Made by a program: the position numbers and the translations under genes. From contig NZ_CP087597.1 in the NCBI RefSeq assembly GCF_020990385.1, positions 953,001 through 1,017,000 of the forward strand: DNA of 64,000 nt. The letters are read 5' to 3'. The DNA is from Paracoccus sp. MA (GTDB lineage: Bacteria > Pseudomonadota > Alphaproteobacteria > Rhodobacterales > Rhodobacteraceae). Below, one piece after another: positions 33,151 through 45,472 of the stretch (its first letter is position 1; each line of letters starts with the position of its first letter). The notes below the pieces were generated by a model that was not told the origin of the DNA, did not search any database, and saw only the letters and a list, made by a program, of their open reading frames with translations.

Positions 33151-33989
33151 ACTGGACGCGGTTCGCCCCCTCGCCGACCGGGCCGCTGCATCTGGGCCAT
33201 GCCTTCGCGGCCCTGACCGCCGCGCGCCTTGCCGATCCCGGCCAGTTCCTGCTGCGCATCGAGGATATCGACCAAAGTCGCTGCCGCCCGGAATACGAGG
33301 CGCTGATCGCCGAGGACCTGCACTGGCTGGGCCTCGACTGGCCGCAGCCGGTCATGCGCCAGTCCGAACGCCTGCCCGCCTATCAGGCGGCGCTGGACCG
33401 GCTGGCGGGGCTGGGCCTGACCTATCCCTGCCGCTGCCGCCGCGCCGATATCCGCGCCGCGCTCTCGGCCCCGCAAGAGGGCGCGGCCGTGATCGGCCCT
33501 GACGGCCCGGTCTATCCCGGCACCTGCCGCCACCGTTCTATGGCCGAGGCCGGGCCGGACGACGCCATCCGCCTGAACGCCGCCCAGGCGCTCGACCATC
33601 TCGGGCTTGACGAGATCGTCTTTCTCGACCAGAACATCGCCCCCGGGCTGCCGCATCGCCTCACCGCGCGGGACTTCGTCGCCGGGATCGGCGACGTGGT
33701 GCTGGCACGGCGCGGCATGGGCACCAGCTACCACCTGGCGGTGGTGGTGGACGATGCCGCCCAAGGCATCACCCTGGTGACGCGCGGGAAAGATCTTTTG
33801 GATTCAACATATATCCATATCATTCTTCAGAAATTGCTGGAGCTTCCGACGCCACGCTACCACCACCACCGGCTGATCCGGGACGAGCAGGGCAAGCGCC
33901 TCGCCAAGCGGGACGACGCCCGCGCGCTGAAGCTTTTCCGCGACGAAGGCACCAGCGCCGCGCAGATCCGCCGCCAGCTAGGCTTCTGA
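33129..33989 (+). CDS. gluQ: Glutamyl-Q tRNA(Asp) synthetase
   Basis: Attaches glutamate to queuosine-34 of tRNA-Asp. The 286-residue protein is a truncated glutamyl-tRNA synthetase without the anticodon-binding domain: [17 protein letters not shown] (HIGH), zinc Cys residues in YPCRCRR and TCRHR, and KRLAKRDDA (KMSKS-like). The ATG at 33129 lies within trmFO; a TTG at 33147 overlapping the trmFO stop is an alternative start. Converges with hisI, overlapping by 12 bases. Confidence 0.94.
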   Translation: MACGAELNWTRFAPSPTGPLHLGHAFAALTAARLADPGQFLLRIEDIDQSRCRPEYEALIAEDLHWLGLDWPQPVMRQSERLPAYQAALDRLAGLGLTYPCRCRRADIRAALSAPQEGAAVIGPDGPVYPGTCRHRSMAEAGPDDAIRLNAAQALDHLGLDEIVFLDQNIAPGLPHRLTARDFVAGIGDVVLARRGMGTSYHLAVVVDDAAQGITLVTRGKDLLDSTYIHIILQKLLELPTPRYHHHRLIRDEQGKRLAKRDDARALKLFRDEGTSAAQIRRQLGF

Positions 33990-34337
33990 CGGCGCCATGA
34001 TCTCGACCTCTTTCCCCTCGCGGATAGCGGTGTAGAAACAGCTGCGCCGGTTGGTGTGGCAGGCCGGCCCATGCTGGTCGACCAGCAGCAGCAGACAGTC
34101 GCGGTCGCAATCCAGCCGCAGCTCGACCAGCTTCTGCACATGGCCCGAGCTTTCGCCCTTGACCCAGAAGCCCTGGCGCGAGCGTGACCAATAAGTCACC
34201 CGCCCGCTCTCCAGCGTCTGTCGGACGGCTTCGGCATTCATCCAGGCCATCATCAGCACCTCGCCGCTGCGATGATCCTGCGCGATGGCGGGAATCAGCC
34301 CGTTCGCGTCATATTTCAGGCTGGCAGGGTCGAACAT
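33978..34337 (-). CDS. hisI: Phosphoribosyl-AMP cyclohydrolase
   Basis: Third step of histidine synthesis. The 119-residue single-domain enzyme (not fused to HisE) keeps metal ligands in RLDCDRDCLL and CHTNRRSCFY. The ATG at 34337 follows AAAGGAAA; the ATG at 34358 would add seven residues. It stands alone, away from other his genes. Confidence 0.96.
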   Translation of the reverse strand: MFDPASLKYDANGLIPAIAQDHRSGEVLMMAWMNAEAVRQTLESGRVTYWSRSRQGFWVKGESSGHVQKLVELRLDCDRDCLLLLVDQHGPACHTNRRSCFYTAIREGKEVEIMAPSEA

Positions 34338-34397
34338 CGGCTTTCCTTTCGGCTGCACCGCACCTATCTAGACCCGACGGCAGCAAGGGAAAAGACC

Positions 34398-34832
34398 ATG
34401 TCCGACAGCGACCTGATGCAGCTCTATTCGCGGCGCATCCTGGCGCTGGCCTCGGACATCCCGCATCTGGGCAAGCTCGACCATGCCACGGGCAGCGCGC
34501 ATCGCCGCTCGCCGCAATGCGGCTCCTCGGTCACGGCGCATGTGGCGCTGCGGGACGGCCGCATCGCCGATTTCGCGCAGGAGGTGCGGGCCTGCGCCCT
34601 GGGCCAGGCTTCTGCCGGGGTTCTGGGCCGCACTGCGCTCGGCCGCACCCGCGACGAGATCGCCCGCGCCCGCGACGCATTGCAGGCCATGCTGAAATCC
34701 GACGGCCCCGCCCCTGCGCCGCCCTTCGAGGAACTGGAAGCCCTGCTGCCCGCCCGCGACTTCCCGAACCGCCACGCCTCGATCCTGCTGGCCTGGGAGG
34801 CGCTGCTCGGCGCCATCGACGCCTCGGCCTGA
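34398..34832 (+). CDS. IscU/NifU-like iron-sulfur scaffold protein
   Basis: A 144-residue IscU-fold protein. The first two ligand cysteines are visible (SPQCGSS, about 41, and RACALGQAS, about 70). The site of the third IscU cysteine (HCS in IscU) reads RHAS, so the Cys is replaced by Ala. AAGGGAAAAGACC precedes the ATG. It stands alone. The protein may need a partner or a different ligand to hold a cluster. Confidence 0.82.
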   Translation: MSDSDLMQLYSRRILALASDIPHLGKLDHATGSAHRRSPQCGSSVTAHVALRDGRIADFAQEVRACALGQASAGVLGRTALGRTRDEIARARDALQAMLKSDGPAPAPPFEELEALLPARDFPNRHASILLAWEALLGAIDASA

Positions 34833-34845
34833 CCGGCTTCTTCGT

Positions 34846-34917
34846 TCCCCCAAATACCCCCGCCGGAGGCGCGCCCCGCCCGCCTTCACCGTTTTCCAAA
34901 TACTCCCGCCGGAGGCG
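34846..34917. repeat. Two tandem copies of a Rhodobacteraceae-type repeat
   Basis: Two direct copies of a CCAAATAC(C/T)CCCGCCGGAGGCG unit start at about 34849 and 34896. The second is preceded by TTCACCGTTTT, the same arrangement as in the inverted pair at 6650-6724. Confidence 0.75.
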
Positions 34918-34948
34918 AAAAAGAAAAGCCGGCCCGCAAGGGACCGGC
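34917..34948 (-). terminator. Intrinsic terminator of the SOS-box micropeptide gene
   Basis: On the minus strand GCCGGTCC, loop, GGGCCGGC is followed by TTTTCTTTTTC. It lies 75 bases past the micropeptide stop codon. Confidence 0.8.
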
Positions 34949-35023
34949 AGTTGCGCGCATGATCGTCCGGGGGAAGGTTCCGGCCCCAGGCGAAGGGCCG
35001 TCGATTGCGCGGGGCAGTGAGGA

Positions 35024-35119
35024 TCAGGCCGCCAGGATCGAGGGCAGCGAAAACAGGATGATCGCGGTCACCGAAATCGCGACGGTGCCGAGCAGGTCAG
35101 AGAGGGATTCGCGGGTCAT
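35024..35119 (-). CDS. 31-residue single-span membrane peptide under SOS-type control
   Basis: A short open frame: MTRESLSD, then LLGTVAISVTAIILFSLPSI and LAA. Residues 1-8 are polar; residues 9-31 form one hydrophobic span. GTGGAGAGACC gives a good ribosome binding site. Forty-four bases upstream are four GTTC half-sites forming two perfect LexA-type boxes, and 75 bases downstream is a strong terminator, so the gene has a complete transcription unit of about 0.2 kb. It follows recG on the same strand. In Caulobacter the 29-residue SidA is an SOS-induced inner-membrane division inhibitor; similarity here is in size, topology and control, and homology is not claimed. Function unknown. Confidence 0.7.
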   Translation of the reverse strand: MTRESLSDLLGTVAISVTAIILFSLPSILAA

Positions 35120-35163
35120 GAGGTCTCTCCACAGTTCGTTTATGGTTTGTTCTCATGAGTTGC

Positions 35164-35201
35164 GAACAAAGTAAAGAACTTTTTAAGAACCTCCTGCGAA
35201 C
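35164..35201 (-). promoter_or_regulatory. Overlapping LexA (SOS) boxes
   Basis: On the minus strand GTTC occurs four times, starting at 35201, 35190, 35179 and 35167. The gaps are seven, seven and eight bases. The first three half-sites make two overlapping perfect GTTC-N7-GTTC boxes, the known LexA target in Rhodobacter and other alphaproteobacteria. The fourth lies in a possible -35 (TTGTTC). The array begins two bases after the recG stop. Confidence 0.8.
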
Positions 35202-35203
35202 AT

Positions 35204-40392
<5,189 letters not shown>

Positions 40393-40440
40393 GTCTTTTC
40401 CCCTTGCTAACCAGACGACTGGTAAAATTTCTCCGCAAAA

Positions 40441-40458
40441 GGTTAATATCACGTTACC
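40441..40458 (-). promoter_or_regulatory. CtrA-binding box in the ctrA promoter
   Basis: On the minus strand GTAA-N7-TTAACC, one base from the consensus TTAA-N7-TTAAC. It overlaps a possible -10 (GATATT, 40445-40450) whose -35 would be TTGATG (40467-40472). This suggests autoregulation. Confidence 0.65.
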
Positions 40459-40484
40459 GGATAAATCATCAAATATGTCTCAAC

Positions 40485-40760
40485 TTACGGTTGCCGAAAT
40501 CTCTGCAACTGCGTGATTTTCAGCGCATTGCGTCCGTGACGGCGAAAGGCGCTGGCCCAGGCGTCGAACTCCTCCTCGGTCAGGCCGTAGCGGCGAATCG
40601 CCTCCTCCCGCGCCAGCAGCCCATATTGCACGGCATCCACGACCGCCGCCTTGCGGCTGGCCACCCAGCGGGTCTGCGGATCGGGCAGGTCGGCCAGGGA
40701 CAGAATGCTGCCATCGGGCAGGATCGCGGTGCGCGGGCCGGGGGTTTTCTTCAGAAACAT
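40485..40760 (-). CDS. sciP: CtrA inhibitor SciP (DUF1153)
   Basis: A 91-residue helix-turn-helix protein that in Caulobacter binds DNA and CtrA to block CtrA-activated transcription. The diagnostic run is PDGSILSLADLPDPQTRWV, then SRKAAVVDAVQYGLL and LTEEEFDAWASAFRRHG. The ATG at 40760 follows AAGGAC. The frame opens earlier at 40823, but that extension is unlike the family. It ends 92 bases before ctrA on the same strand, so repressor and target are adjacent. Confidence 0.92.
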   Translation of the reverse strand: MFLKKTPGPRTAILPDGSILSLADLPDPQTRWVASRKAAVVDAVQYGLLAREEAIRRYGLTEEEFDAWASAFRRHGRNALKITQLQRFRQP

Positions 40761-40847
40761 CGGCAAGTCCTTGTCTTCCTTGCCCCGTTCTGCCGCAAAC
40801 TTCTTAAGTCGAGGTGAAGTCACGCCGGGTTTTTCCGCTCCCCGCCC

Positions 40848-40875
40848 TTGAGAATTGCCGGATTTTTCCTATAAA
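40848..40875 (+). promoter_or_regulatory. Candidate sigma-70 promoter for mnmA
   Basis: TTGAGA and TATAAA with a 16-base spacer, about 50 bases before the mnmA start. Confidence 0.6.
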
Positions 40876-40927
40876 TGTTGGGAACTGCGGGGCCCGGACG
40901 ACATGCGCCCCCGCGAAAGGACGATCC

Positions 40928-42097
40928 ATGACAGCGCCAGCTTCCTCTCTGCGCCCGGCCGCACCCGATTCGACCGTGAACTCGCTGGGCTTTGCCAAGC
41001 CCCCGGCGCAGACGCGCGTGGTCGTCGCCATGTCCGGCGGCGTCGACAGCTCGGTGGTGGCGGCGATGCTGGCGGCGCAGGGCTATGACGTGATCGGCGT
41101 GACGCTGCAGCTTTACGACCACGGTGCGGCGCTGGCGAAAAAGGGCGCCTGCTGCGCCGGGCAGGACATCCACGACGCCCGCCGGGTGGCCGAGCGCATC
41201 GGCTTTCCGCATTACGTGCTGGATTACGAGAACAAGTTCCGGGAATCGGTGATCGAGGAATTCGCCGACGCCTATCTGGCCGGCGCCACCCCGGTGCCCT
41301 GCATCCGCTGCAACGAGCGGGTCAAGTTCCGCGATCTCTTGCAGACCGCGCGCGAACTCGATGCCGATTGCATGGCGACGGGGCATTACATCCGCCGCTT
41401 CGACGGCGCGAAGGGCGCCGAATTGCACATGGCCGCCGATCCCGCCCGCGACCAGAGCTATTTCCTGTTCTCGACCACCCAGGAGCAGCTGGATTTCCTG
41501 CGTTTCCCGCTGGGCGGCCTGGCCAGCAAGGCCGAGACCCGGGCGCTGGCGGCGCAATACGGGCTGTCGGTCGCCGACAAGCCCGACAGCCAGGACATCT
41601 GCTTCGTGCCGGACGGCAATTACGCCAGCGTGATCGAGAAGCTGCGCCCCGGCTCGGCCGATCCGGGCGAGATCGTGGACATGGACGGCAATGTGCTGGG
41701 CACGCATCGCGGCGTGATCCATTACACCATCGGCCAGCGCCGCGGCCTGGGCATCGGCGGCCTCGGCGATCCGCTCTATGTCGTGCGGCTGGAGCCCGAG
41801 ACGCGGCGGGTCGTCGTCGGCCCCAAGCAGGCGCTGGCGACGAAGATCGTGCCGGTAACCGAGGTGAACTGGCTGGGCGACGCGCCCTTCGAGGGCGAGA
41901 TCGCCATCACCGCCCGCATCCGCTCGACCCGGCCGCCGCGGCCGGCAATCCTGCGCGTGACCGGCGAGCGGCGCGCCGAGGTCGAACTGCTGGCCCCGGA
42001 AGAAGGCGTCAGCCCCGGCCAGGCCTGCGTGTTCTATGCCACCGAGGGCAGCCGCGTGCTGGGCGGCGGCTGGATCTCGCACCGGCGCGGCGGCTGA
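40928..42097 (+). CDS. mnmA: tRNA 2-thiouridylase MnmA
   Basis: Adds sulfur at U34 of tRNA-Lys, -Glu and -Gln. The 389-residue protein has the PP-loop [16 protein letters not shown], the catalytic cysteine pair in PCIRCNE and SQDICFV, and the [11 protein letters not shown] block. AAAGGACG precedes the ATG at 40928; the N-terminal 28 residues before the PP-loop are a common alphaproteobacterial extension. Convergent with sufE, which could supply sulfur in a general sense, though MnmA normally receives it from IscS relays. Confidence 0.96.
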   Translation: MTAPASSLRPAAPDSTVNSLGFAKPPAQTRVVVAMSGGVDSSVVAAMLAAQGYDVIGVTLQLYDHGAALAKKGACCAGQDIHDARRVAERIGFPHYVLDYENKFRESVIEEFADAYLAGATPVPCIRCNERVKFRDLLQTARELDADCMATGHYIRRFDGAKGAELHMAADPARDQSYFLFSTTQEQLDFLRFPLGGLASKAETRALAAQYGLSVADKPDSQDICFVPDGNYASVIEKLRPGSADPGEIVDMDGNVLGTHRGVIHYTIGQRRGLGIGGLGDPLYVVRLEPETRRVVVGPKQALATKIVPVTEVNWLGDAPFEGEIAITARIRSTRPPRPAILRVTGERRAEVELLAPEEGVSPGQACVFYATEGSRVLGGGWISHRRGG

Positions 42098-42106
42098 CAG
42101 TCGGGT

Positions 42107-42514
42107 TCAGGCCGCTGCGGCCAGCAGCCGGATGCGCTCGACCATGGCGCGCAACCCGTTGGACCGCTGCGCCGAAAGATGTTCCTCCAGCCCCAGCCGG
42201 CCAAGCTCGGCGCTGGCGTCGATCGCCGGCACCTCGCGCACCGGCACGCCGGAATAAAGCGCGTGCAGGATGGCGATCAGCCCGCGCACGATCAGCGCAT
42301 CGCTGTCGCCCTGGAAATCGAAATGGCCGCCCTCGATCCGGGGCATGATCCAGACCTGGCTGGCGCAGCCCTCGACCTTGGTGGCGGGCACCTGCAGCGA
42401 GGGGTCCATGGGCGGCATCGCCTTGCCCAGCTCGATGACATGGCGATAGCGCTCTTCCCAGTCCTCGAGAAAATCGAAGGTCTCGGCGATCTCTTCAAAG
42501 GCGGGCGTGGCCAT
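42107..42514 (-). CDS. sufE: SufE-family sulfur acceptor protein
   Basis: Takes sulfur from the SufS desulfurase for iron-sulfur assembly. The 135-residue protein contains the persulfide cysteine in KVEGCASQVWI and the GDSDALIVRGLIAIL helix. Start at 42514 follows GAGAGG. It is not near a suf operon in this window. Confidence 0.93.
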   Translation of the reverse strand: MATPAFEEIAETFDFLEDWEERYRHVIELGKAMPPMDPSLQVPATKVEGCASQVWIMPRIEGGHFDFQGDSDALIVRGLIAILHALYSGVPVREVPAIDASAELGRLGLEEHLSAQRSNGLRAMVERIRLLAAAA

Positions 42515-42641
42515 CGGGGCATCCTCTCGCGTCGGGCGATCTTGCATAGCGCGATGGGTCGGCGAGGTCAAAGAGGCTTTCGCCCCCGCGCATCTTGGCC
42601 TATCACTGCCGCAAAGAAGCGGGAAAACGGGGGCAGGCTTC

Positions 42642-43148
42642 ATGCGGTCAGGAACCTTGGGCATTCTTGCCTGTGCGGCGCTGGTGCTGGCGGGCTGCGG
42701 CCGCATGGGAGACAGCAGCTGGAACCCGATGCGCTGGTTCGGCAGCGCGCCGCAGACGCAGACGCTGGAGCCCGAGGGCGGCTATCCGACCACGGTGAAT
42801 GACGGCCGCGTGCCGCTGGCCCATGTCACCGGAGCGAGGTGGGAACCGCTCTACGAGGGGCGGATGCTGGTCGTGACCGGGCTGGCCGCCAGCAAGGCCT
42901 GGTGGGACCTGGCGCTGGTGACCGAGGTTCCCATGCCCAAGGGACGCATCCGCCCGGACGAGAACGGCGTGCTGCGCCTGCGTCTGGTCGGCAAGCCGCC
43001 GCAACCCGACACCTTCGCCGCGGCCAACCCGGCCAATCCGCTTGCCGATGCGGCAACGGTGGCGCTGGTCATCCCGAATGCCGTCCTGCCGGATCTGCGC
43101 GAGGTGGTGATCTCGGGCGCGAGCAATTCCGTAAGCCTGCGGCGCTGA
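42642..43148 (+). CDS. Lipoprotein, function unknown
   Basis: A 168-residue protein with a lipoprotein signal (MRSGTLGILACAALVLAGC, Cys19). The mature part has one Trp-containing segment (SSWNPMRWFG) and a compact beta-rich-looking domain (RMLVVTGLAASKAWWDLAL, TVALVIPNAVLP). I do not recognise the family. The ATG at 42642 was chosen because the upstream extension lacks protein character. Divergent from sufE. Confidence 0.8.
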   Translation: MRSGTLGILACAALVLAGCGRMGDSSWNPMRWFGSAPQTQTLEPEGGYPTTVNDGRVPLAHVTGARWEPLYEGRMLVVTGLAASKAWWDLALVTEVPMPKGRIRPDENGVLRLRLVGKPPQPDTFAAANPANPLADAATVALVIPNAVLPDLREVVISGASNSVSLRR

Positions 43149-43164
43149 GGGTCACAGGCGGAGC

Positions 43165-43205
43165 GGGCTGCGGAGCCGGAAACACCGGCAGCCGCGGGTT
43201 TTGCG
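43165..43205 (+). terminator. Possible terminator after the lipoprotein gene
   Basis: GGCTGC, inner CCGG/CCGG stem, GCAGCC, then GCGGGTTTTG, 17 bases after the stop. Weak T-run. Confidence 0.4.
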
Positions 43206-43914
43206 GCACGGTCGCGACATGGTATTTATGAAACAGAGAAAGCCCGGGTAGGGCACAACTGCGCCGCAGCTTGGGACGGCGGGCTTCCGGCAGGGCCGAG
43301 CCGGTCTGATCGAAGCCTTGACGGACCGTCCGGGTCAGGCCAGATGGCGGGCCCGATTTCGGGTGCGGCGAGGGACAAGGCGGATGCCGGCCGGCCCTGC
43401 CGGTCTTGATGCCTGGCCTCCCCCGGGACAGCGGGCGGCCCGGGCCGCATATTCCCGGGCTGGGGTGAAACGGCCGGACGCCCCTGGGTGATGCAGGATT
43501 GGTCGTTTCGCGCTGCTGCGGCGGAGGCCGGCACGCGCAGTTGCTCGGGGCAATGGCGCCGGCAGGGGGGCACCGCAGAGGAGGGCTATAGCGATTGCGG
43601 AACAGCCTCCTCCGGCCGGCGCGCTTCGGGGCCTTGCGGGCTGTTTTGAGACGCGCTGCTGCGACGGAAGGGTGGAAGAAAGCTCCGCTGGTGATGCCGC
43701 GCGCTCTTCGGGCCAAAAGGCGAGAAGATGTTTGCCGAGCTTTGAGCCCGCCCCGGACAAGGGGATGCCCCTTGGAGAGCGGCCAGTCCGGGCCGGAAAG
43801 CCCGTGCGAACAGCCGCACGCGCCCCGGCCCTGCTCGCAAGGCCGGGGCCTAATTGCCCGACCCGGCCTTCGCGGCGCGGGCAGGCTTCTGCGCGCGCCA
43901 CGCGGGCTTGGCGG
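43206..43914. other. About 0.7 kb without a recognisable gene
   Basis: Open frames exist on both strands, but their translations are Pro/Arg-rich with no domain, signal or consistent codon bias. I looked for RNase P RNA, tmRNA, SRP RNA and tRNA signatures and saw none. Several GC-rich hairpins are present, for example GAGGAGG with CCTCCTC at 43576-43611 and a GCCCCGGCC hairpin at about 43827-43854. It may be a decayed gene or a structured non-coding region. Confidence 0.6.
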
Positions 43915-44460
43915 TCAGGACATCTTGCGCAGATAGGTCCAGGTCGGTACCCGCGCATCGCGTGCCACCGACCAGCTTTCGGCATCGCCGAGATATTCGA
44001 AGCCGCAATTGGTGAGCACCCGGGCCGAGCCGGGATTGTCCTGGAACGCCTCGGCGAACAGGGTGCGCGAGCGGTGCGGGTTCGCCTCGACCAGGGCCGA
44101 GACCGCCTCGGTCGCGAAGCCGGTATTCCAGAACCCCGCGCCGATCCAGAAGCCCAATTCGGACTGTTCCTTGTCGATCCGGGTCAGCGAGACCACGCCC
44201 AGCAGCTCGGCCAGCTTGTTGGCCGAACCGTCGATGGCCCAGACATCCTCGTCCCGGTCGGCCGACATGGCGCGGCGGACATAGGCTTCGGCCGCGCCGG
44301 GCGGCAAGGGGTGCGGGATCGAACGGGTTCCCTCGGCCACGCGTCGATCGGCAGTGTAATGCGCGATGAGCCCCGCATCCGACGCCCGAAGCGGGCGCAG
44401 GACGAAACGCTCGGTCACGATCTCGATCTGCCGCGCATCCGAGGCAATCAATTCGTTCAT
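43915..44460 (-). CDS. GNAT-family N-acetyltransferase, RimJ/RimL type
   Basis: A 181-residue acetyltransferase. TERFVLRPLRASDA at the start and GFWIGAGFWNTGFATEAVSA (the pyrophosphate-binding region) are typical of the RimJ/RimL branch that acetylates protein N termini or small molecules. I chose the ATG at 44460, preceded by GGGGGAGAATAGAGAC. It lies after rpmA on the same strand but behind a terminator. Confidence 0.9.
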   Translation of the reverse strand: MNELIASDARQIEIVTERFVLRPLRASDAGLIAHYTADRRVAEGTRSIPHPLPPGAAEAYVRRAMSADRDEDVWAIDGSANKLAELLGVVSLTRIDKEQSELGFWIGAGFWNTGFATEAVSALVEANPHRSRTLFAEAFQDNPGSARVLTNCGFEYLGDAESWSVARDARVPTWTYLRKMS

Positions 44461-44516
44461 GTCTCTATTCTCCCCCAATTACTCGCAATGATATGGGTGC
44501 GGATTCCGAAAACGCG

Positions 44517-44544
44517 AAGGGGACCGGCTGCGGCCGATCCCCTT
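44517..44544. terminator. Terminator after rplU-rpmA
   Basis: AAGGGGA, inner CCGGC/GGCCG pairing, TCCCCTT, between rpmA and the GNAT gene. Confidence 0.7.
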
Positions 44545-44569
44545 TTAGCACCCGAGTGTTAAAATCGGC

Positions 44570-44842
44570 TTACTCGGCGGCCTCGACATTGGCGGGAAGC
44601 ACGGAAATGAAGGTGCGGCCCTTGAGGCCCTTCTTGAAAGTCACCTGGCCGTCCGTCAGCGCGAACAGCGTATGGTCGCGGCCCATGCCGACGTTCTGGC
44701 CCGGCCACCAGGTGGTGCCGCGCTGACGCACGATGATGTTGCCGGCGACGGCCTGCTGGCCGCCATAGAGTTTCACGCCGAGACGACGACCGGCCGAATC
44801 GCGGCCGTTGCGGGACGAACCGCCTGCTTTCTTATGTGCCAT
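44570..44842 (-). CDS. rpmA: Ribosomal protein bL27
   Basis: A 90-residue 50S protein whose N terminus reaches the peptidyl transferase centre. It starts [16 protein letters not shown], without the cleaved leader known in Firmicutes, then [12 protein letters not shown] and [14 protein letters not shown]. Encoded 19 bases after rplU, in the standard L21-L27 order. Confidence 0.98.
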   Translation of the reverse strand: MAHKKAGGSSRNGRDSAGRRLGVKLYGGQQAVAGNIIVRQRGTTWWPGQNVGMGRDHTLFALTDGQVTFKKGLKGRTFISVLPANVEAAE

Positions 44843-44861
44843 GGCTCAGTCTCCTTCTGCC

Positions 44862-45284
44862 TCAGTTGGCGTCTTCGGCCGAGGCTTCGGCTTTCGACTT
44901 CTTGGCTTTCGCCGGTTGTTCGGCCGCCTCGAGCTTGGTGCGGGCGCCGACGGCAGGTTTCACATCGGTCTTGTCGCCGCCCTTTTCAAGCAGCTCGGTG
45001 ATGCGGACCAGCGTCAGCTGCTGGCGATGGCCGCGGGTGCGCTGCGAGGAATGCTTCCGGCGGCGCTTGACATAGGTAATGACCTTGTCGGCCTTGATGG
45101 TGTCGATGACCTCGGCCTGCACGGCCGCACCCGCGACCAGCGGCGCGCCCACGGTGGCGCCGATCATCAGCACGTCGTTGAACTGGACCTTGTCGCCGGC
45201 TTCGGCGTTCAGCTTTTCGACGCGCAGCACGTCGCCGGCCTGAACCCGGTACTGCTTGCCGCCCGTCTTGAGAACTGCGAACAT
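44862..45284 (-). CDS. rplU: Ribosomal protein bL21
   Basis: A 140-residue 50S protein. Residues 1-103 match standard L21 ([30 protein letters not shown]); the remaining part is an Ala/Lys/Glu-rich tail ([18 protein letters not shown]), common in alphaproteobacteria. AAGGAAAGACGG precedes the ATG at 45284. A 140-base leader separates it from its likely promoter. Confidence 0.97.
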   Translation of the reverse strand: MFAVLKTGGKQYRVQAGDVLRVEKLNAEAGDKVQFNDVLMIGATVGAPLVAGAAVQAEVIDTIKADKVITYVKRRRKHSSQRTRGHRQQLTLVRITELLEKGGDKTDVKPAVGARTKLEAAEQPAKAKKSKAEASAEDAN

Positions 45285-45430
45285 TCCGTCTTTCCTTGCT
45301 CTGCCGCGTCCTTCGGCCCCGCATCGCGGATGTTGATGGGGCCAGGCCCCGCCTTCGGACAGCGCACCCATTCCCGGGTGAGATTCAAAATATGATGCCG
45401 GCAACGGACATGCGCCCGGCCGGTCGCGGG

Positions 45431-45459
45431 TATATCGCGGATTCGGCCGGGCAAGTCAA
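45431..45459 (-). promoter_or_regulatory. Candidate sigma-70 promoter for rplU-rpmA
   Basis: On the minus strand TTGACT and GATATA with a 17-base spacer. The leader to the rplU start would be about 140 bases. Confidence 0.6.
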
Positions 45460-45472
45460 CAGGAATGGCGGC

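Noticed and set aside
35149..35167. Further inverted GTTC/GAAC pairs nearer the micropeptide start as additional LexA boxes
   Set aside because: Spacing or orientation does not give GTTC-N7-GTTC, so only the two perfect boxes are counted.
43232..43250. Short frame beginning ATGGTATTTATGAAACAG
   Set aside because: Only ten codons with no ribosome binding site and no supporting control signals.
43069..43716. Minus-strand frame in the 43.2-43.9 kb gap
   Set aside because: Pro/Arg-rich translation, overlaps the lipoprotein 3' end, no ribosome binding site or domain.
43206..43914. Possible RNase P RNA, tmRNA or SRP RNA
   Set aside because: The conserved RNase P GAAAGTCC core, T-loop GTTCGAATC and SRP GGAAGGAAGC-type sequences are not present.
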